Below the pieces are notes generated by a model that was not told the DNA's origin, did not search any database, and was given only the letters and a program-made list of their open reading frames with translations. A DNA stretch of 64,000 nt from Flavimaribacter sp024343425 (GTDB lineage Bacteria; Pseudomonadota; Alphaproteobacteria; Rhizobiales; Rhizobiaceae), in the NCBI GenBank assembly GCA_965227645.1, contig OZ245773.1:2914001-2978000 (forward strand). Direction: 5' to 3'. The position numbers were made by a program, and so were the translations under genes. Numbering within the stretch: the stretch's first letter is position 1; every line of letters begins with the position of its first letter. Positions 16,827-25,302 of the stretch are shown piece by piece.

Positions 16827-16859
16827 CCAGAAAAGGCGAATGATTGAGGATAGGCGTTC

Positions 16860-17120
16860 ATGGACAAGGCCGTGCTGGCCGTCGTTCGGCGATTTCCGCA
16901 TCTGAAGGACGAGATCGAATCACTGACGAAGCGTAACGACGCATTTCAGGAAGCGTGCGAAGACTTCCTCGATGCGACAAAAGCTCTCGACTGGTGGGCG
17001 GCAACGCCGAGCGGCGCTGTGGCCGTCAACCGCAAAGCGGAGTACCAGGCGCTCGTCGAAGACCTCGCTCGTGAAATTCTGATGATGCTCGAAACGCAGA
17101 GCTCCGATCCGATCGTTTGA
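16860..17120 (+). CDS. Small hypothetical protein (86 residues)
   Basis: Acidic, helical, soluble protein without signal peptide or membrane segment. It starts MDKAVLAVVRRFPHLKDEI and contains a heptad-like stretch (residues 15-45) and a central Trp-Trp pair in ALDWWAATPSG. I do not recognise the family. GAGGATAGG-type sequence stands just before the ATG. It precedes the DUF1254 gene by 50 bases on the same strand, so the two may share a transcript driven from the divergent promoter region. Length, codon use and position suggest a real gene. Confidence 0.6.
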   Translation: MDKAVLAVVRRFPHLKDEIESLTKRNDAFQEACEDFLDATKALDWWAATPSGAVAVNRKAEYQALVEDLAREILMMLETQSSDPIV

Positions 17121-17170
17121 CTGATCCACGCACGACACCCTGGAACGGAAGAACCCGAGAGGAGATTTTC

Positions 17171-18643
17171 ATGTCTGCATTAGGAACCGCAGTGCTACGC
17201 GGTATCAGAAACCTCAGCCTGTCAGCCGCCGTGGCGACGGCGTGCGCCATAGCCCCGGCTGCGGCGATCACGCAGGACGAGGCCAACGCCATCGCAACAG
17301 AAGCCTATCTTTACCTCTATTCGCTGGTAACCATGGATCTGACCCGTGAACAACTGACCAATGCGCCGGCGGGTGGTTCGTCCTATGGCGGCCCTCCGAA
17401 CTGGTTCAACAATGTCAGAAGCTACCCGTCCGCTGACGACAAGGCGGTGGTCAGGCCGAATTTCGACACGCTGTACTCCAGCGCCTGGCTTGATCTGACG
17501 GAAGAGCCGGTCGTCATCTCCGTGCCGGACACCGACGGGCGATACTATCTCCTGCCGATGCTCGATATGTGGACGGACGTCTTCGCCTCCCCCGGCTGGC
17601 GCACGACCGGCACACAAGCCCAGACCCTGCTCATTGCTCCTCCCGACTGGCGGCCCGATCTGCGCGACAAGCTCGCAGAGGAGTACAAGCTGCCGGAAAA
17701 CACGCTGCGCATCGACGCGCCGACGCCCCACGTCTGGGTCATTGGCCGCATCAAGACAGACGGGCCGCACGACTATCCCGCCGTTCACAAGATCCAGGAC
17801 GGCCTCAAGATAAGCCCGCTGTCGAAATGGGGGCAGGAACTGGACACGCCGACGGTGACGGTCAATCCCGATATCGACATGAAGACGCCGCCGAAGGTGC
17901 AGGTGGACACGATGTCCGGCGATGCGTTCTTCGCCCGCGCCGCCGAATTGCTGAAAACCTATCCGCCGCATGACACGGATCAGCCGATCCTGTCGCGAAT
18001 GGAAAGGCTCGGATTGCAGCAAGGCGAAAGCTTCGACGTTTCCAGCGCTGACCCTGTCGTCAAACAGGCCATCGAGCGCGCGCCGAAAGCCGCTCAGGAA
18101 CTGATGGCGTGGAAAACGCCCAAGCTTGCTTCCGTCGTGAACTACTGGTCGATGAACACAGACACGATGGGGGTTTATGGCAACTACTACCTCAAGCGCG
18201 CGATCATCACGCAGGTGGGTCTGGGCGCGAACCAGCCGCAGGACGCAATCTATCCGCTGAACCTGGCCGACAGCGAAGGCAAGGTTCTGGACGGCGTCAA
18301 CGACTATGTCCTGCACTTCGAGAAATCCGAGCTTCCGCCGGCCGGCGGCTTCTGGTCGGTGACCCTCTACGATCGCGAGGGGTACCAGGTTCCAAACAGC
18401 CTCGATCGCTTCGCCGTGTCGAGTTGGATGCCGTTCGAATACAATACGGACGGCTCGCTGGATCTCTACTTTCAGAACGAAAGCCCCGGCAAGGACAAGG
18501 AGGCGAACTGGCTGCCCGCCCCAAAGGGACCCTTCAACCTCACCATGCGCCTCTATGCGCCGAAGTCTCAGGCTCTGACTGGCAAATGGAACCCTCCGGC
18601 TGTCATGAAATCGGACTCGCTGCCGCGCATAACCGGTCAGTGA
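17171..18643 (+). CDS. Exported DUF1254/DUF1214 protein
   Basis: A 490-residue protein with a signal peptide ending AIAPAAA before ITQDEANAIATEAYLYLYSL. The N-terminal half is DUF1254 (YLYLYSLVTMDLTREQL, then VVRPNFDTLYSSAWLDL) and the C-terminal part is DUF1214 (GFWSVTLYDREGYQVPN). Proteins of this pair are widespread, periplasmic or outer-surface, and of unknown biochemical role. AGAGGAGAT precedes the chosen ATG; the upstream in-frame extension overlaps the small ORF and lacks a signal. A strong terminator follows. It probably responds to the membrane-anchored regulator across the divergent promoter. Confidence 0.9.
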   Translation: MSALGTAVLRGIRNLSLSAAVATACAIAPAAAITQDEANAIATEAYLYLYSLVTMDLTREQLTNAPAGGSSYGGPPNWFNNVRSYPSADDKAVVRPNFDTLYSSAWLDLTEEPVVISVPDTDGRYYLLPMLDMWTDVFASPGWRTTGTQAQTLLIAPPDWRPDLRDKLAEEYKLPENTLRIDAPTPHVWVIGRIKTDGPHDYPAVHKIQDGLKISPLSKWGQELDTPTVTVNPDIDMKTPPKVQVDTMSGDAFFARAAELLKTYPPHDTDQPILSRMERLGLQQGESFDVSSADPVVKQAIERAPKAAQELMAWKTPKLASVVNYWSMNTDTMGVYGNYYLKRAIITQVGLGANQPQDAIYPLNLADSEGKVLDGVNDYVLHFEKSELPPAGGFWSVTLYDREGYQVPNSLDRFAVSSWMPFEYNTDGSLDLYFQNESPGKDKEANWLPAPKGPFNLTMRLYAPKSQALTGKWNPPAVMKSDSLPRITGQ

Positions 18644-18948
18644 GTGACCTCAAGCGAACAGCGCAGACGCCACGCCTTCTCCAACCGGCATTTGTCTGCT
18701 CCAACCCGTAAACCTTCAGCCCCGGCGCAAGTCGCCGGGGCTGTTTTGTCTTGTTCCGCCGGAGGAACGCAGACGCCTGTTTTCCTGCATACTCTGCCGG
18801 TTTATCGCCATTTTCTGAGTACAAGGGTCGCAACACGCAGAATTGCTCGACCGCGCACTCGCACTGTCGGCAGGGATAACCTAACTATCGATTTGCCAAT
18901 AACGTCCAAATCATGCTCATTTCCCTGTAACGCAAGGGTTCTTGGAAC
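18644..18948. other. Gene-less stretch of 305 bases
   Basis: Holds the DUF1254 terminator in its first third; the rest is moderately AT-rich and presumably carries the promoter of the DUF930 gene. No convincing small ORF or operator was seen. Confidence 0.6.
18718..18747 (+). terminator. Rho-independent terminator of the DUF1254 gene
   Basis: AGCCCCGGCG (18718-18727) and CGCCGGGGCT (18733-18742) form a perfect ten-base stem with a five-base loop, followed by GTTTTGT. It lies 75 bases beyond the stop codon. Confidence 0.8.
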
Positions 18949-20007
18949 TTGGAAGTAACGAACGACATTCCGGACGCTCCCGTCACACGGGCGGCGCGAT
19001 CAAGATGGTTTTACGGCGCGGTCGCCATCTCGCTGCTGATCCACGCCGTCATTGCGATCGTCGTGCTGCAGCTGATCAACCGCGAGCATGATCCCGAGAT
19101 CGAGGCTGTGATGGTCGACCTCGTTCCGCCGCCTGAAGCGGAAACGGAAGAGGAAGAGCCCGAACTTGAGTTGCCCGAAGAATTCACGACCGAAGCCGCG
19201 CCGCAGGAGCCGGCGCCTCCGCCTGTGGAGGAAACCGATGAAGAACAGGAAATGGCCCAGTCGGCGCAGTCCATGCCGGTCCTGAAGCCGGTCACCGAGT
19301 TCGGCGAAACCGACAGCGGACCTCTGATCAATCGCGACGGCACTGCCAAGCAGCAGCAGGGCGAGCCGGAGGCAGAACCCGGCGCCGCGGATACTGACGA
19401 TCCCGCCGAGACGCAGACCACCGCCAGCGAGACGCCCGACGAGACCGTCGAACCGCCGGAAGAACAGGCCATGGACCTGCCGGAACTCGCCGAACCCGTG
19501 TCAGAGGCGGAACTTGCAGCCGAGTCGGCCGACCTCCTCGAAAAGATAATAGAGGATGAGCAAAGACTCGCCCTTGTTTCGCCCGAGGCGGATGCGGGGC
19601 CGGAAACGGCGACGGCCGGTGGTGCAGCCGTCGGAACGCCCGAAGACCTGCCGAGCGCCGAAGAGCTCTTTTCCGACACGATGCTCGAAAGCCCACGCGT
19701 CCAGACTGCGATGAACGGCATGTCGCGCTCGGAACGGGCGAACCTGCTCTGCGTGACGGAAATGCGCGGGCAGTTGATGGCGAGCAGTCCGCCCTATCCG
19801 CCGGAGATGCTTCCCTCGTTTAACCTTCCCCAGGGCACGGTGCTTGCGCCGGATCAGGCCGCGTTTCGCAGCCAGGGGCAATGGTATGACTTCGCCTTTC
19901 GTTGCGAAGTGAATGAGGACGTCACGAAAGTTGTGAACTTCAGCTACCGCGTTGGCGCGCCGATACCGCGCGACCAGTGGTCGGCGCGCGGCTTCCCCAG
20001 TTTCTGA
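18949..20007 (+). CDS. DUF930 protein with a TonB-like N-terminus
   Basis: A 352-residue inner-membrane protein. One membrane helix near residues 22-42 (AVAISLLIHAVIAIVVL) follows a short basic cytosolic tail. A very acidic, proline-rich linker of about 180 residues comes next (PPPEAETEEEEPELELPEEF), then a DUF930 domain at the C-terminus with LLCVTEMRGQLM and a cysteine pair. The layout recalls TonB, with a spacer spanning the periplasm, but the C-terminal domain is not TonB. The only start between an upstream stop codon and the helix is TTG at 18949, with AAGGG ten bases before it. Function unknown; the family is common in Hyphomicrobiales. Confidence 0.8.
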   Translation: MEVTNDIPDAPVTRAARSRWFYGAVAISLLIHAVIAIVVLQLINREHDPEIEAVMVDLVPPPEAETEEEEPELELPEEFTTEAAPQEPAPPPVEETDEEQEMAQSAQSMPVLKPVTEFGETDSGPLINRDGTAKQQQGEPEAEPGAADTDDPAETQTTASETPDETVEPPEEQAMDLPELAEPVSEAELAAESADLLEKIIEDEQRLALVSPEADAGPETATAGGAAVGTPEDLPSAEELFSDTMLESPRVQTAMNGMSRSERANLLCVTEMRGQLMASSPPYPPEMLPSFNLPQGTVLAPDQAAFRSQGQWYDFAFRCEVNEDVTKVVNFSYRVGAPIPRDQWSARGFPSF

Positions 20008-20012
20008 CAATA

Positions 20013-20034
20013 CGCCGCGGTCGACATCGCGGCG
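20013..20034. terminator. Possible bidirectional terminator
   Basis: CGCCGCG (20013-20019) and CGCGGCG (20028-20034) pair perfectly in the 52-base gap between the convergent DUF930 and TetR genes. No T-tract on either side. Confidence 0.35.
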
Positions 20035-20059
20035 AAGACGTTTCCCCTTCCGCAAATAG

Positions 20060-20704
20060 TCAGTGCTGATTGTACGGGATCATGCGCGTCTGCACATACG
20101 CCTTGCACATGACCGCCAGTTCGCCACGCAGGTGTTCCGCTTCATCCGACGACAGATTGCGTTCGAACGCATTGCGCACCGTTCCGAAAATCACCGTCAG
20201 GAGCGTAAGATTGAACCGCTTCATGTCTGCCACGGTCACGTCGGGCGCACTGGAGAACATGGCGGCGCAGGCGGCGTCAGCGCGGCTTGCAAAGGCCTCG
20301 ATCAGCGCCTCGTTGTCCATCTCGGCCACCGAGCGATAAAGCGCGCGCGTTACGTCGGCCCGCTCGGTCTTTGCCCTCCAGTATGTGTCGATGAGCGTAT
20401 CGATCATCAAATCGACGGGCGCGCCACAACAGCGACTGCAGGCGACTTCTATCCGTTCGCCGAGCGCTTCCAGATAGCGTTCGTTCAAAGCATAGATCAG
20501 CGCCTTCTTGTGGGGAAAGTATTGATACATTGTCCCTACCGACACGCCCGCCCGCTCCGCCACACGCGTGGTCGTGAGTTTATGCGGTCCATCGCGCAGC
20601 AAAATCTGAATGGTCGCCTCGAAAATAGCGTCCAGCGTCGCCATGGCGCGCGCCTGGCGCGGCCGTTTCCGGGGCTTCAGGGCCAGGGGCATTGCGGTGG
20701 CCAT
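20060..20704 (-). CDS. TetR/AcrR family transcriptional regulator
   Basis: A 214-residue repressor. Residues about 20-66 form the TetR helix-turn-helix domain (LDAIFEATIQILLRDG, then TTTRVAERAGVSVGTMYQYF), and the rest is an effector-binding helical domain with a Cys-Cys pair (ACSRCCGAP). It is divergent from a short-chain dehydrogenase gene with only 70 bases between, so autoregulation and control of that gene are very likely. Effector unknown. Confidence 0.9.
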   Translation of the reverse strand: MATAMPLALKPRKRPRQARAMATLDAIFEATIQILLRDGPHKLTTTRVAERAGVSVGTMYQYFPHKKALIYALNERYLEALGERIEVACSRCCGAPVDLMIDTLIDTYWRAKTERADVTRALYRSVAEMDNEALIEAFASRADAACAAMFSSAPDVTVADMKRFNLTLLTVIFGTVRNAFERNLSSDEAEHLRGELAVMCKAYVQTRMIPYNQH

Positions 20705-20720
20705 ATGCGAATCCTCAAAC

Positions 20721-20734
20721 TGAATAATCCTTCA
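20721..20734. promoter_or_regulatory. Candidate TetR operator
   Basis: TGAA, six bases, TTCA forms a short dyad in the 70-base region between the divergent TetR and SDR genes, beside AT-rich promoter-like sequence (TATATTTAA). The repeat is short, so this is only a candidate. Confidence 0.25.
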
Positions 20735-20774
20735 TATATTTAACCGACACCTCTGATGAAGGAAAGGAAACACC

Positions 20775-21494
20775 ATGGACATCAACCGCATCGCGCTCGT
20801 CACCGGCGGCAACAAGGGGATCGGGCTCGAAATCGCGCGGCAGCTTGCAAGCGCCGGCGTCACGGTCATTATCGGAGCCCGGGACAGCGCGCGCGCCGCA
20901 TCCGCTCTGGAAAATCTCGCCTCGGACGGATTGAAGGCGCAATCCCTGCCCCTCGATGTCGACGATCACGCCAGCATCGCCAAAGCGGCGGAGGAAATCA
21001 GAGAAAGGCATGGTCGGCTCGACATTCTCGTCAACAACGCCGGTATTTTTGATCCCGCGGACGGCCCGCCCGGCGGAGCGTCGATCGACGCAGTTCGACG
21101 CGTCATGGAAACAAATTTTATTGGCGCGCTCGCTGTTACCCAGGCCATGCTTGGCCTGCTGCGCGCGGCGCCTGCGGCGCGCGTTGTGAACCTCGCCAGT
21201 TCGCTGGGATCCCTAGCGCTCAACGGCGACCCCTCTTCTCCCTACTATTCGGCGCAGTATGTCGGCTATAACGCCTCAAAAGCGGCGCTCAACATGCTGA
21301 CAGTCCAGCTCAACGAAGAGCTCCGGGGCATCGGAATTGTCGTCAACTCGGTAAGCCCCGGATTCGTCAAGACCGATCTCACCGGATATGGCGCAATGAC
21401 GCCTGAAGAAGGCGCGCGATTACCCGTTAAATTTGCGCTCTCGGGACGAGAAACCGGTGGCTTCTTCGAACCCGAAGGGCGGACGCCCTGGTGA
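20775..21494 (+). CDS. Short-chain dehydrogenase/reductase (SDR)
   Basis: A 239-residue classical SDR. It has the cofactor motif TGGNKGIG near the N-terminus, NNAG at about 87-90, the catalytic Ser in NLASSLGS and the YNASK active-site pair, then VNSVSPGFVKTDLTGYG. The basic and polar residues after the glycine motif (ARDSAR) favour NADPH. GGAAAGGAAA precedes the ATG. Plant- and fungal-like carbonyl reductases share this overall sequence style. Control by the divergent TetR protein suggests induction by a xenobiotic or reactive carbonyl; the substrate is unknown. Confidence 0.9.
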   Translation: MDINRIALVTGGNKGIGLEIARQLASAGVTVIIGARDSARAASALENLASDGLKAQSLPLDVDDHASIAKAAEEIRERHGRLDILVNNAGIFDPADGPPGGASIDAVRRVMETNFIGALAVTQAMLGLLRAAPAARVVNLASSLGSLALNGDPSSPYYSAQYVGYNASKAALNMLTVQLNEELRGIGIVVNSVSPGFVKTDLTGYGAMTPEEGARLPVKFALSGRETGGFFEPEGRTPW

Positions 21495-21535
21495 CCCGGG
21501 CTCAACGATCTGCGGGATTGCGCGAAAAGTTGAAT

Positions 21536-21554
21536 AGAAAAAGCATATTTTTCT
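21536..21554. promoter_or_regulatory. Perfect AT-rich dyad upstream of the TonB-dependent receptor gene
   Basis: AGAAAAA (21536-21542) and TTTTTCT (21548-21554) flank GCATA. It lies 42 bases after the SDR stop and 118 bases before the receptor start. It may be an operator for the receptor gene or a weak terminator for SDR. Confidence 0.35.
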
Positions 21555-21671
21555 CATCCTGAGAGTCCCAAACCGCAAAAGCCAGTCGTCACCATTGCAA
21601 GCGGACCTTCAGCGTCCGGAATGCAGGCAATATGTGCGGCGTCTTCGACGCCGGGTGAACGGGGACTTTTC

Positions 21672-24071
21672 ATGGCAGGTCAGAGACCGGACGATACGGG
21701 AAAATCATACATCCGCAGGCGGCGATATGCGCTGCTCGCCGGCGCAGCAATCATGATCGGAGCGGCGCTGCCCGCGCTTTCTTCTCATCCCGTATTGGCG
21801 CAGACCGCGCAACAGCCGATCTCGGTTCCGGCCGGATCGCTGACGCGGGCGCTTAACGACCTCGCCGCCCAAACCGGCCTGCAAATCCTGTTCGACGCAA
21901 ATCTGGCGAATGGCAAGACATCCAACGGCGTCACCGGGACAATGACGCCGGACGAGGCGCTCGACGCCCTGCTCGCCGGAACCGACGTGACCGCCAGCTT
22001 CGCCGCCGCCGATCAGGTTGCGCTCGAAATGGAGGGCGCGCCGCTTTCAGCGGACGGCAGCGTTCTGCTGGATACGATCTATGTCTACGGCGCCAAGGAC
22101 GCAACCACCCTGCAGGACACCAGCGCCAGTGTCGGCGTGGTGACGTCGAAGGATATCGACTACGGCCAGATCCAGTATCTCCCGCAATCATTACGGCGCC
22201 TGGCGAACGTGGAAAAAGGCGCGACCAACAATACCGGCATTGTCATTCGCGGCATGAATTTCGAGGGCTTTTCGCCAGCCGGCGCGCCAATGGGCTCAAT
22301 CTATGTCGATGGCGTCTTGCAGAGCCGCTACAACTCCCGTTTCGGCGCGCGCAGCCTGTGGGACGCCGAGCAGGTGGAGGTCTATCGCGGTCCGCAATCC
22401 ACGCTCAGCGGAAGAGCCGCGACGGCCGGCGCGATCTACGTCAAGACAAAAGACCCGACCTTCGACACCGAACTGATTCTGTCGACGCGCTTCGGCAACA
22501 AGGATCTGGCGGGCGGCGCGTTCATCATCAACACGCCGATCAGCGAGGACGCAGGACTGGCGCTGCGCATCGCCGGCGAATACGAACAGCTCTCGACCGA
22601 AATCGAGTATCCGGATTATTACGGCCTTGCGAACTACGACGACTTCACGACCGAGCTGAGCGGGAACCTTCGCGCCAAGCTGCTGTTTGCGCCCGACGAA
22701 ATGCCGGACACGCAGGCGCTGTTCACATACTCCTATTCCAAGGACCGCCCGAACGAGCGCCTGGTCGGACCGGATATCGGCGACCGCGGAGACTTCTACC
22801 AGTTCACGACATTCGCCGAGTACCGGGAAATCGACGTGCATAATCTCGGACTGGAGGTCACGCATGAATTCTCGGACGCGCTCATATTCACGTCACAGAC
22901 CGGTCTCAGCCACGGCATCACGGCGCGCGAATCGATCGACAACGGCACGCCGAACATCGACAACGAATTTTACGGAACCTATTACGACACGCTCTTTACC
23001 CAGGAACTGCGTCTCAACTACGATCAGGACCGCTGGAGCTGGGTCGCCGGTCTCTTCGGCAGCTACGAATACCAGGATTCGGAATTCTTCGCCCGGCTCA
23101 CCGAATGGTCCATCGAGCAGGAGCAGTTTTACGAGCGATGGACCACCAACCTGGCGGCTTTCGGCGAAGCGACGTATGAGTTCGTACCCGGCTGGAAACT
23201 GACGGTCGGCGGACGCCTCGACTATCTCACGGAAAAGACCGACGAGACGGACCTTCTGACCTACATAGGGTACAGCACATCCACCGCGACCAACACGGCC
23301 GAGATCAGCGAAGTCAACTTCGTTCCCAAGATCGTCCTCACCCGGGAGTTCAACGAGGACCATTCGACGGGATTCTCGTTCTCGCAGGGCTTCCGCACGG
23401 GCGGGTTCTACGTCGATCCGGTGTCCGGCGAAGCCGTCTCCTACGATCCGGAGTTCGCCAACAACTACGAGATCTTCTACAAGGGCCTGTTCCTGGATAA
23501 CCGTCTGAGGGTCAACGCCAACCTGTTCTACACCCAGTACACCGACCAGCAGATTGAAACCTACGCCGACCCTGGCGTGCCGACCGGAACCATCGTCAGC
23601 AACGCGGCGTCATCCTTCGCCTATGGTTTCGAGTTCGAACCCAGTTACGACGTCAACGACAATCTATCGCTCTTCGCATCGGTCGGCTATCTGCACACCG
23701 AGTTCGAGGATTTCTATCACTCGATCTATGGCGATCTCGAAGGCGAAGCCTTTCCGGAAGCGCCAGAGTGGACAGTCGCCTTCGGCGGTCTCTACACCTT
23801 CAACAACGGTTTCTATATCGGCGGCGACGCCAAGTTCCTCTCCGACTATACGGCCCGTTTCAGCACGAACCCGCCGCTCGACCGCATGGATTCGCGATTT
23901 CTCGTGAACCTTCAGGCCGGCATCCGGCGCGACAACTGGGAGATCAACGCTTTTGCAGAAAACCTCCTGAACGAGCGCTACTACACCATGACGGAACTGG
24001 ACGGCGTACCGCAATTCGCCCAAATCGGGCCCAGCAGGCTGTTCGGCGTGAACCTCAAGGCGAAGTTCTGA
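21672..24071 (+). CDS. TonB-dependent siderophore receptor with N-terminal signalling (STN) domain
   Basis: Outer-membrane receptor of 799 residues. A signal peptide ends around HPVLAQ, followed by an STN domain (about residues 48-125; PAGSLTRALNDLAAQTGLQI) of the FecA type, a plug domain (LQDTSASVGVVTSKDI, then VEVYRGPQSTLSGRAATAGA) and a 22-strand barrel ending in the terminal phenylalanine of GVNLKAKF. The STN domain normally contacts a FecR-like anti-sigma factor when ligand is bound, and FecI/FecR homologues are encoded 1.2 and 1.9 kb downstream. The ATG at 21672 gives a good signal peptide; the upstream extension does not. Ligand is probably a ferric siderophore but is not identifiable from the sequence. 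Confidence 0.93.
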   Translation: MAGQRPDDTGKSYIRRRRYALLAGAAIMIGAALPALSSHPVLAQTAQQPISVPAGSLTRALNDLAAQTGLQILFDANLANGKTSNGVTGTMTPDEALDALLAGTDVTASFAAADQVALEMEGAPLSADGSVLLDTIYVYGAKDATTLQDTSASVGVVTSKDIDYGQIQYLPQSLRRLANVEKGATNNTGIVIRGMNFEGFSPAGAPMGSIYVDGVLQSRYNSRFGARSLWDAEQVEVYRGPQSTLSGRAATAGAIYVKTKDPTFDTELILSTRFGNKDLAGGAFIINTPISEDAGLALRIAGEYEQLSTEIEYPDYYGLANYDDFTTELSGNLRAKLLFAPDEMPDTQALFTYSYSKDRPNERLVGPDIGDRGDFYQFTTFAEYREIDVHNLGLEVTHEFSDALIFTSQTGLSHGITARESIDNGTPNIDNEFYGTYYDTLFTQELRLNYDQDRWSWVAGLFGSYEYQDSEFFARLTEWSIEQEQFYERWTTNLAAFGEATYEFVPGWKLTVGGRLDYLTEKTDETDLLTYIGYSTSTATNTAEISEVNFVPKIVLTREFNEDHSTGFSFSQGFRTGGFYVDPVSGEAVSYDPEFANNYEIFYKGLFLDNRLRVNANLFYTQYTDQQIETYADPGVPTGTIVSNAASSFAYGFEFEPSYDVNDNLSLFASVGYLHTEFEDFYHSIYGDLEGEAFPEAPEWTVAFGGLYTFNNGFYIGGDAKFLSDYTARFSTNPPLDRMDSRFLVNLQAGIRRDNWEINAFAENLLNERYYTMTELDGVPQFAQIGPSRLFGVNLKAKF

Positions 24072-24091
24072 CACACTCCAGGACAAACGTC

Positions 24092-25012
24092 TTGCGCCTG
24101 ATCGGCGTCATTCTGCTCCTGGCGCTGTCGGCGCCGACGGTGTCGGAGGCCTGTGACGGACGGCTGGTTTCGGAGCACATTCACGGTGATCCGGTCTGCG
24201 CGCCGTCGGACCCGAAGCGCATCGTGACACTGGATCCCTGGCTGTCGCTCGGAATGCTGGACGAACTTGGCGCGCCGATCATCGGCGTACCGATCCTCGG
24301 CATTCAGGACAAGGCGCTGCGGGACAAGATGAAGACGGCGGGAGTCGCCGATCTTGGCCATCCGCTGGAGCCGAGTCTCGAGAGCGTGATCGCCCTGCAG
24401 CCCGATCTGATCATCGGGTATTCCTATTTGCACCAGCAGGTCTACGACAAGCTGTCAGACGTCGCGCCTACCCTGCTTCTCGAGCAGATGGACTGGAAGG
24501 ACCAGTTCCTCATGCTCGCCGGCATCGCCAATCGCATGGAAGCCGCGCGCGCCATGATGGATGCTTACCAACGTCGGGCGGCGTCAATCCGCGAACGCGT
24601 TCCGGAAGACCTGGAGGTCTCCGTGGTCCGCGTGGCGCCGTTCGGTTTCCAGGTTTATCTCGACGGCCCGGACGCCTATGCGCCCTATCGCGTGTTGCGC
24701 GAAGCCGGCGTGCGACGCACGGATTACGAGACCACCACCGACGCGACGATGCTCAAGCGACCGGACTGGGAAGAGCTGCTGGAGCTTAACGGCGGTGTCC
24801 TGCTTTACGTCGTTGCAAGCGGCCTCGATCCCTCCCCCGACAACGATCTCGCGTCGTCGACAATCGAGAACCCGATCTGGCGGCTGCTTCCCGCCGTCGC
24901 CAGCGGCCGCGCCCATCGCATCGACCGGGCGACCTGGATGGGCTTCCACGGGATGACCTCGGCGCACAGGGTTCTGGACGATATCGAACGCCATATTCTG
25001 GCCGATCAATGA
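24092..25012 (+). CDS. ABC-type iron-siderophore (FepB/BtuF-fold) substrate-binding protein
   Basis: Periplasmic binding protein of about 306 residues with a short signal peptide (RLIGVILLLALSAPTVSEA) and the opening seen in siderophore binding proteins, GDPVCAPSDPKRIVTLDP. It has the two-lobe class III fold with a long central helix. The only reasonable start is TTG at 24092, 21 bases after the receptor stop and preceded by CCAGGA; there is no ATG upstream within the gap. It is clearly co-transcribed with the receptor. No permease or ATPase gene follows, so it must hand its ligand to a transporter encoded elsewhere, or act differently. Confidence 0.85.
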   Translation: MRLIGVILLLALSAPTVSEACDGRLVSEHIHGDPVCAPSDPKRIVTLDPWLSLGMLDELGAPIIGVPILGIQDKALRDKMKTAGVADLGHPLEPSLESVIALQPDLIIGYSYLHQQVYDKLSDVAPTLLLEQMDWKDQFLMLAGIANRMEAARAMMDAYQRRAASIRERVPEDLEVSVVRVAPFGFQVYLDGPDAYAPYRVLREAGVRRTDYETTTDATMLKRPDWEELLELNGGVLLYVVASGLDPSPDNDLASSTIENPIWRLLPAVASGRAHRIDRATWMGFHGMTSAHRVLDDIERHILADQ

Positions 25013-25126
25013 GGTTCAGGCCTCATGCACTGTTACCCTGATGCAACATTGGCGAAAGTTTGCTCAACATGCGCTTCCGCTGCGCCAATACTTGCCCAAC
25101 TCGATTATCGCAATGAAAACAAGGAT

Positions 25127-25151
25127 AAATATGATAATTTGGATCATATTT
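25127..25151. promoter_or_regulatory. Iron-responsive (RirA-type, TGA-N9-TCA) box upstream of the ECF sigma gene
   Basis: AAATATGAT (25127-25135) and ATCATATTT (25143-25151) are perfect inverted repeats with a seven-base spacer. Inside, 25132-25146 reads TGA-N9-TCA, the IRO box described for the rhizobial iron regulator RirA. It lies in a 290-base AT-rich gap, about 150 bases before the sigma factor start codon. Regulator identity is inferred from the motif and from the iron-related neighbours. Confidence 0.65.
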
Positions 25152-25302
25152 TAACCGCCCTGGAGTGATCGCATTAGATCTCTTCTAACTTATTGCTATT
25201 GCATATTTTTTCCCTGCGCCTTTAAGTGTGCAGAGCAATTTTTGAAAGGTGCAAGGCGCGGAGACAGCCTCCCGCAGAACATTTCCAGGGTTATTCGAGA
25301 CG

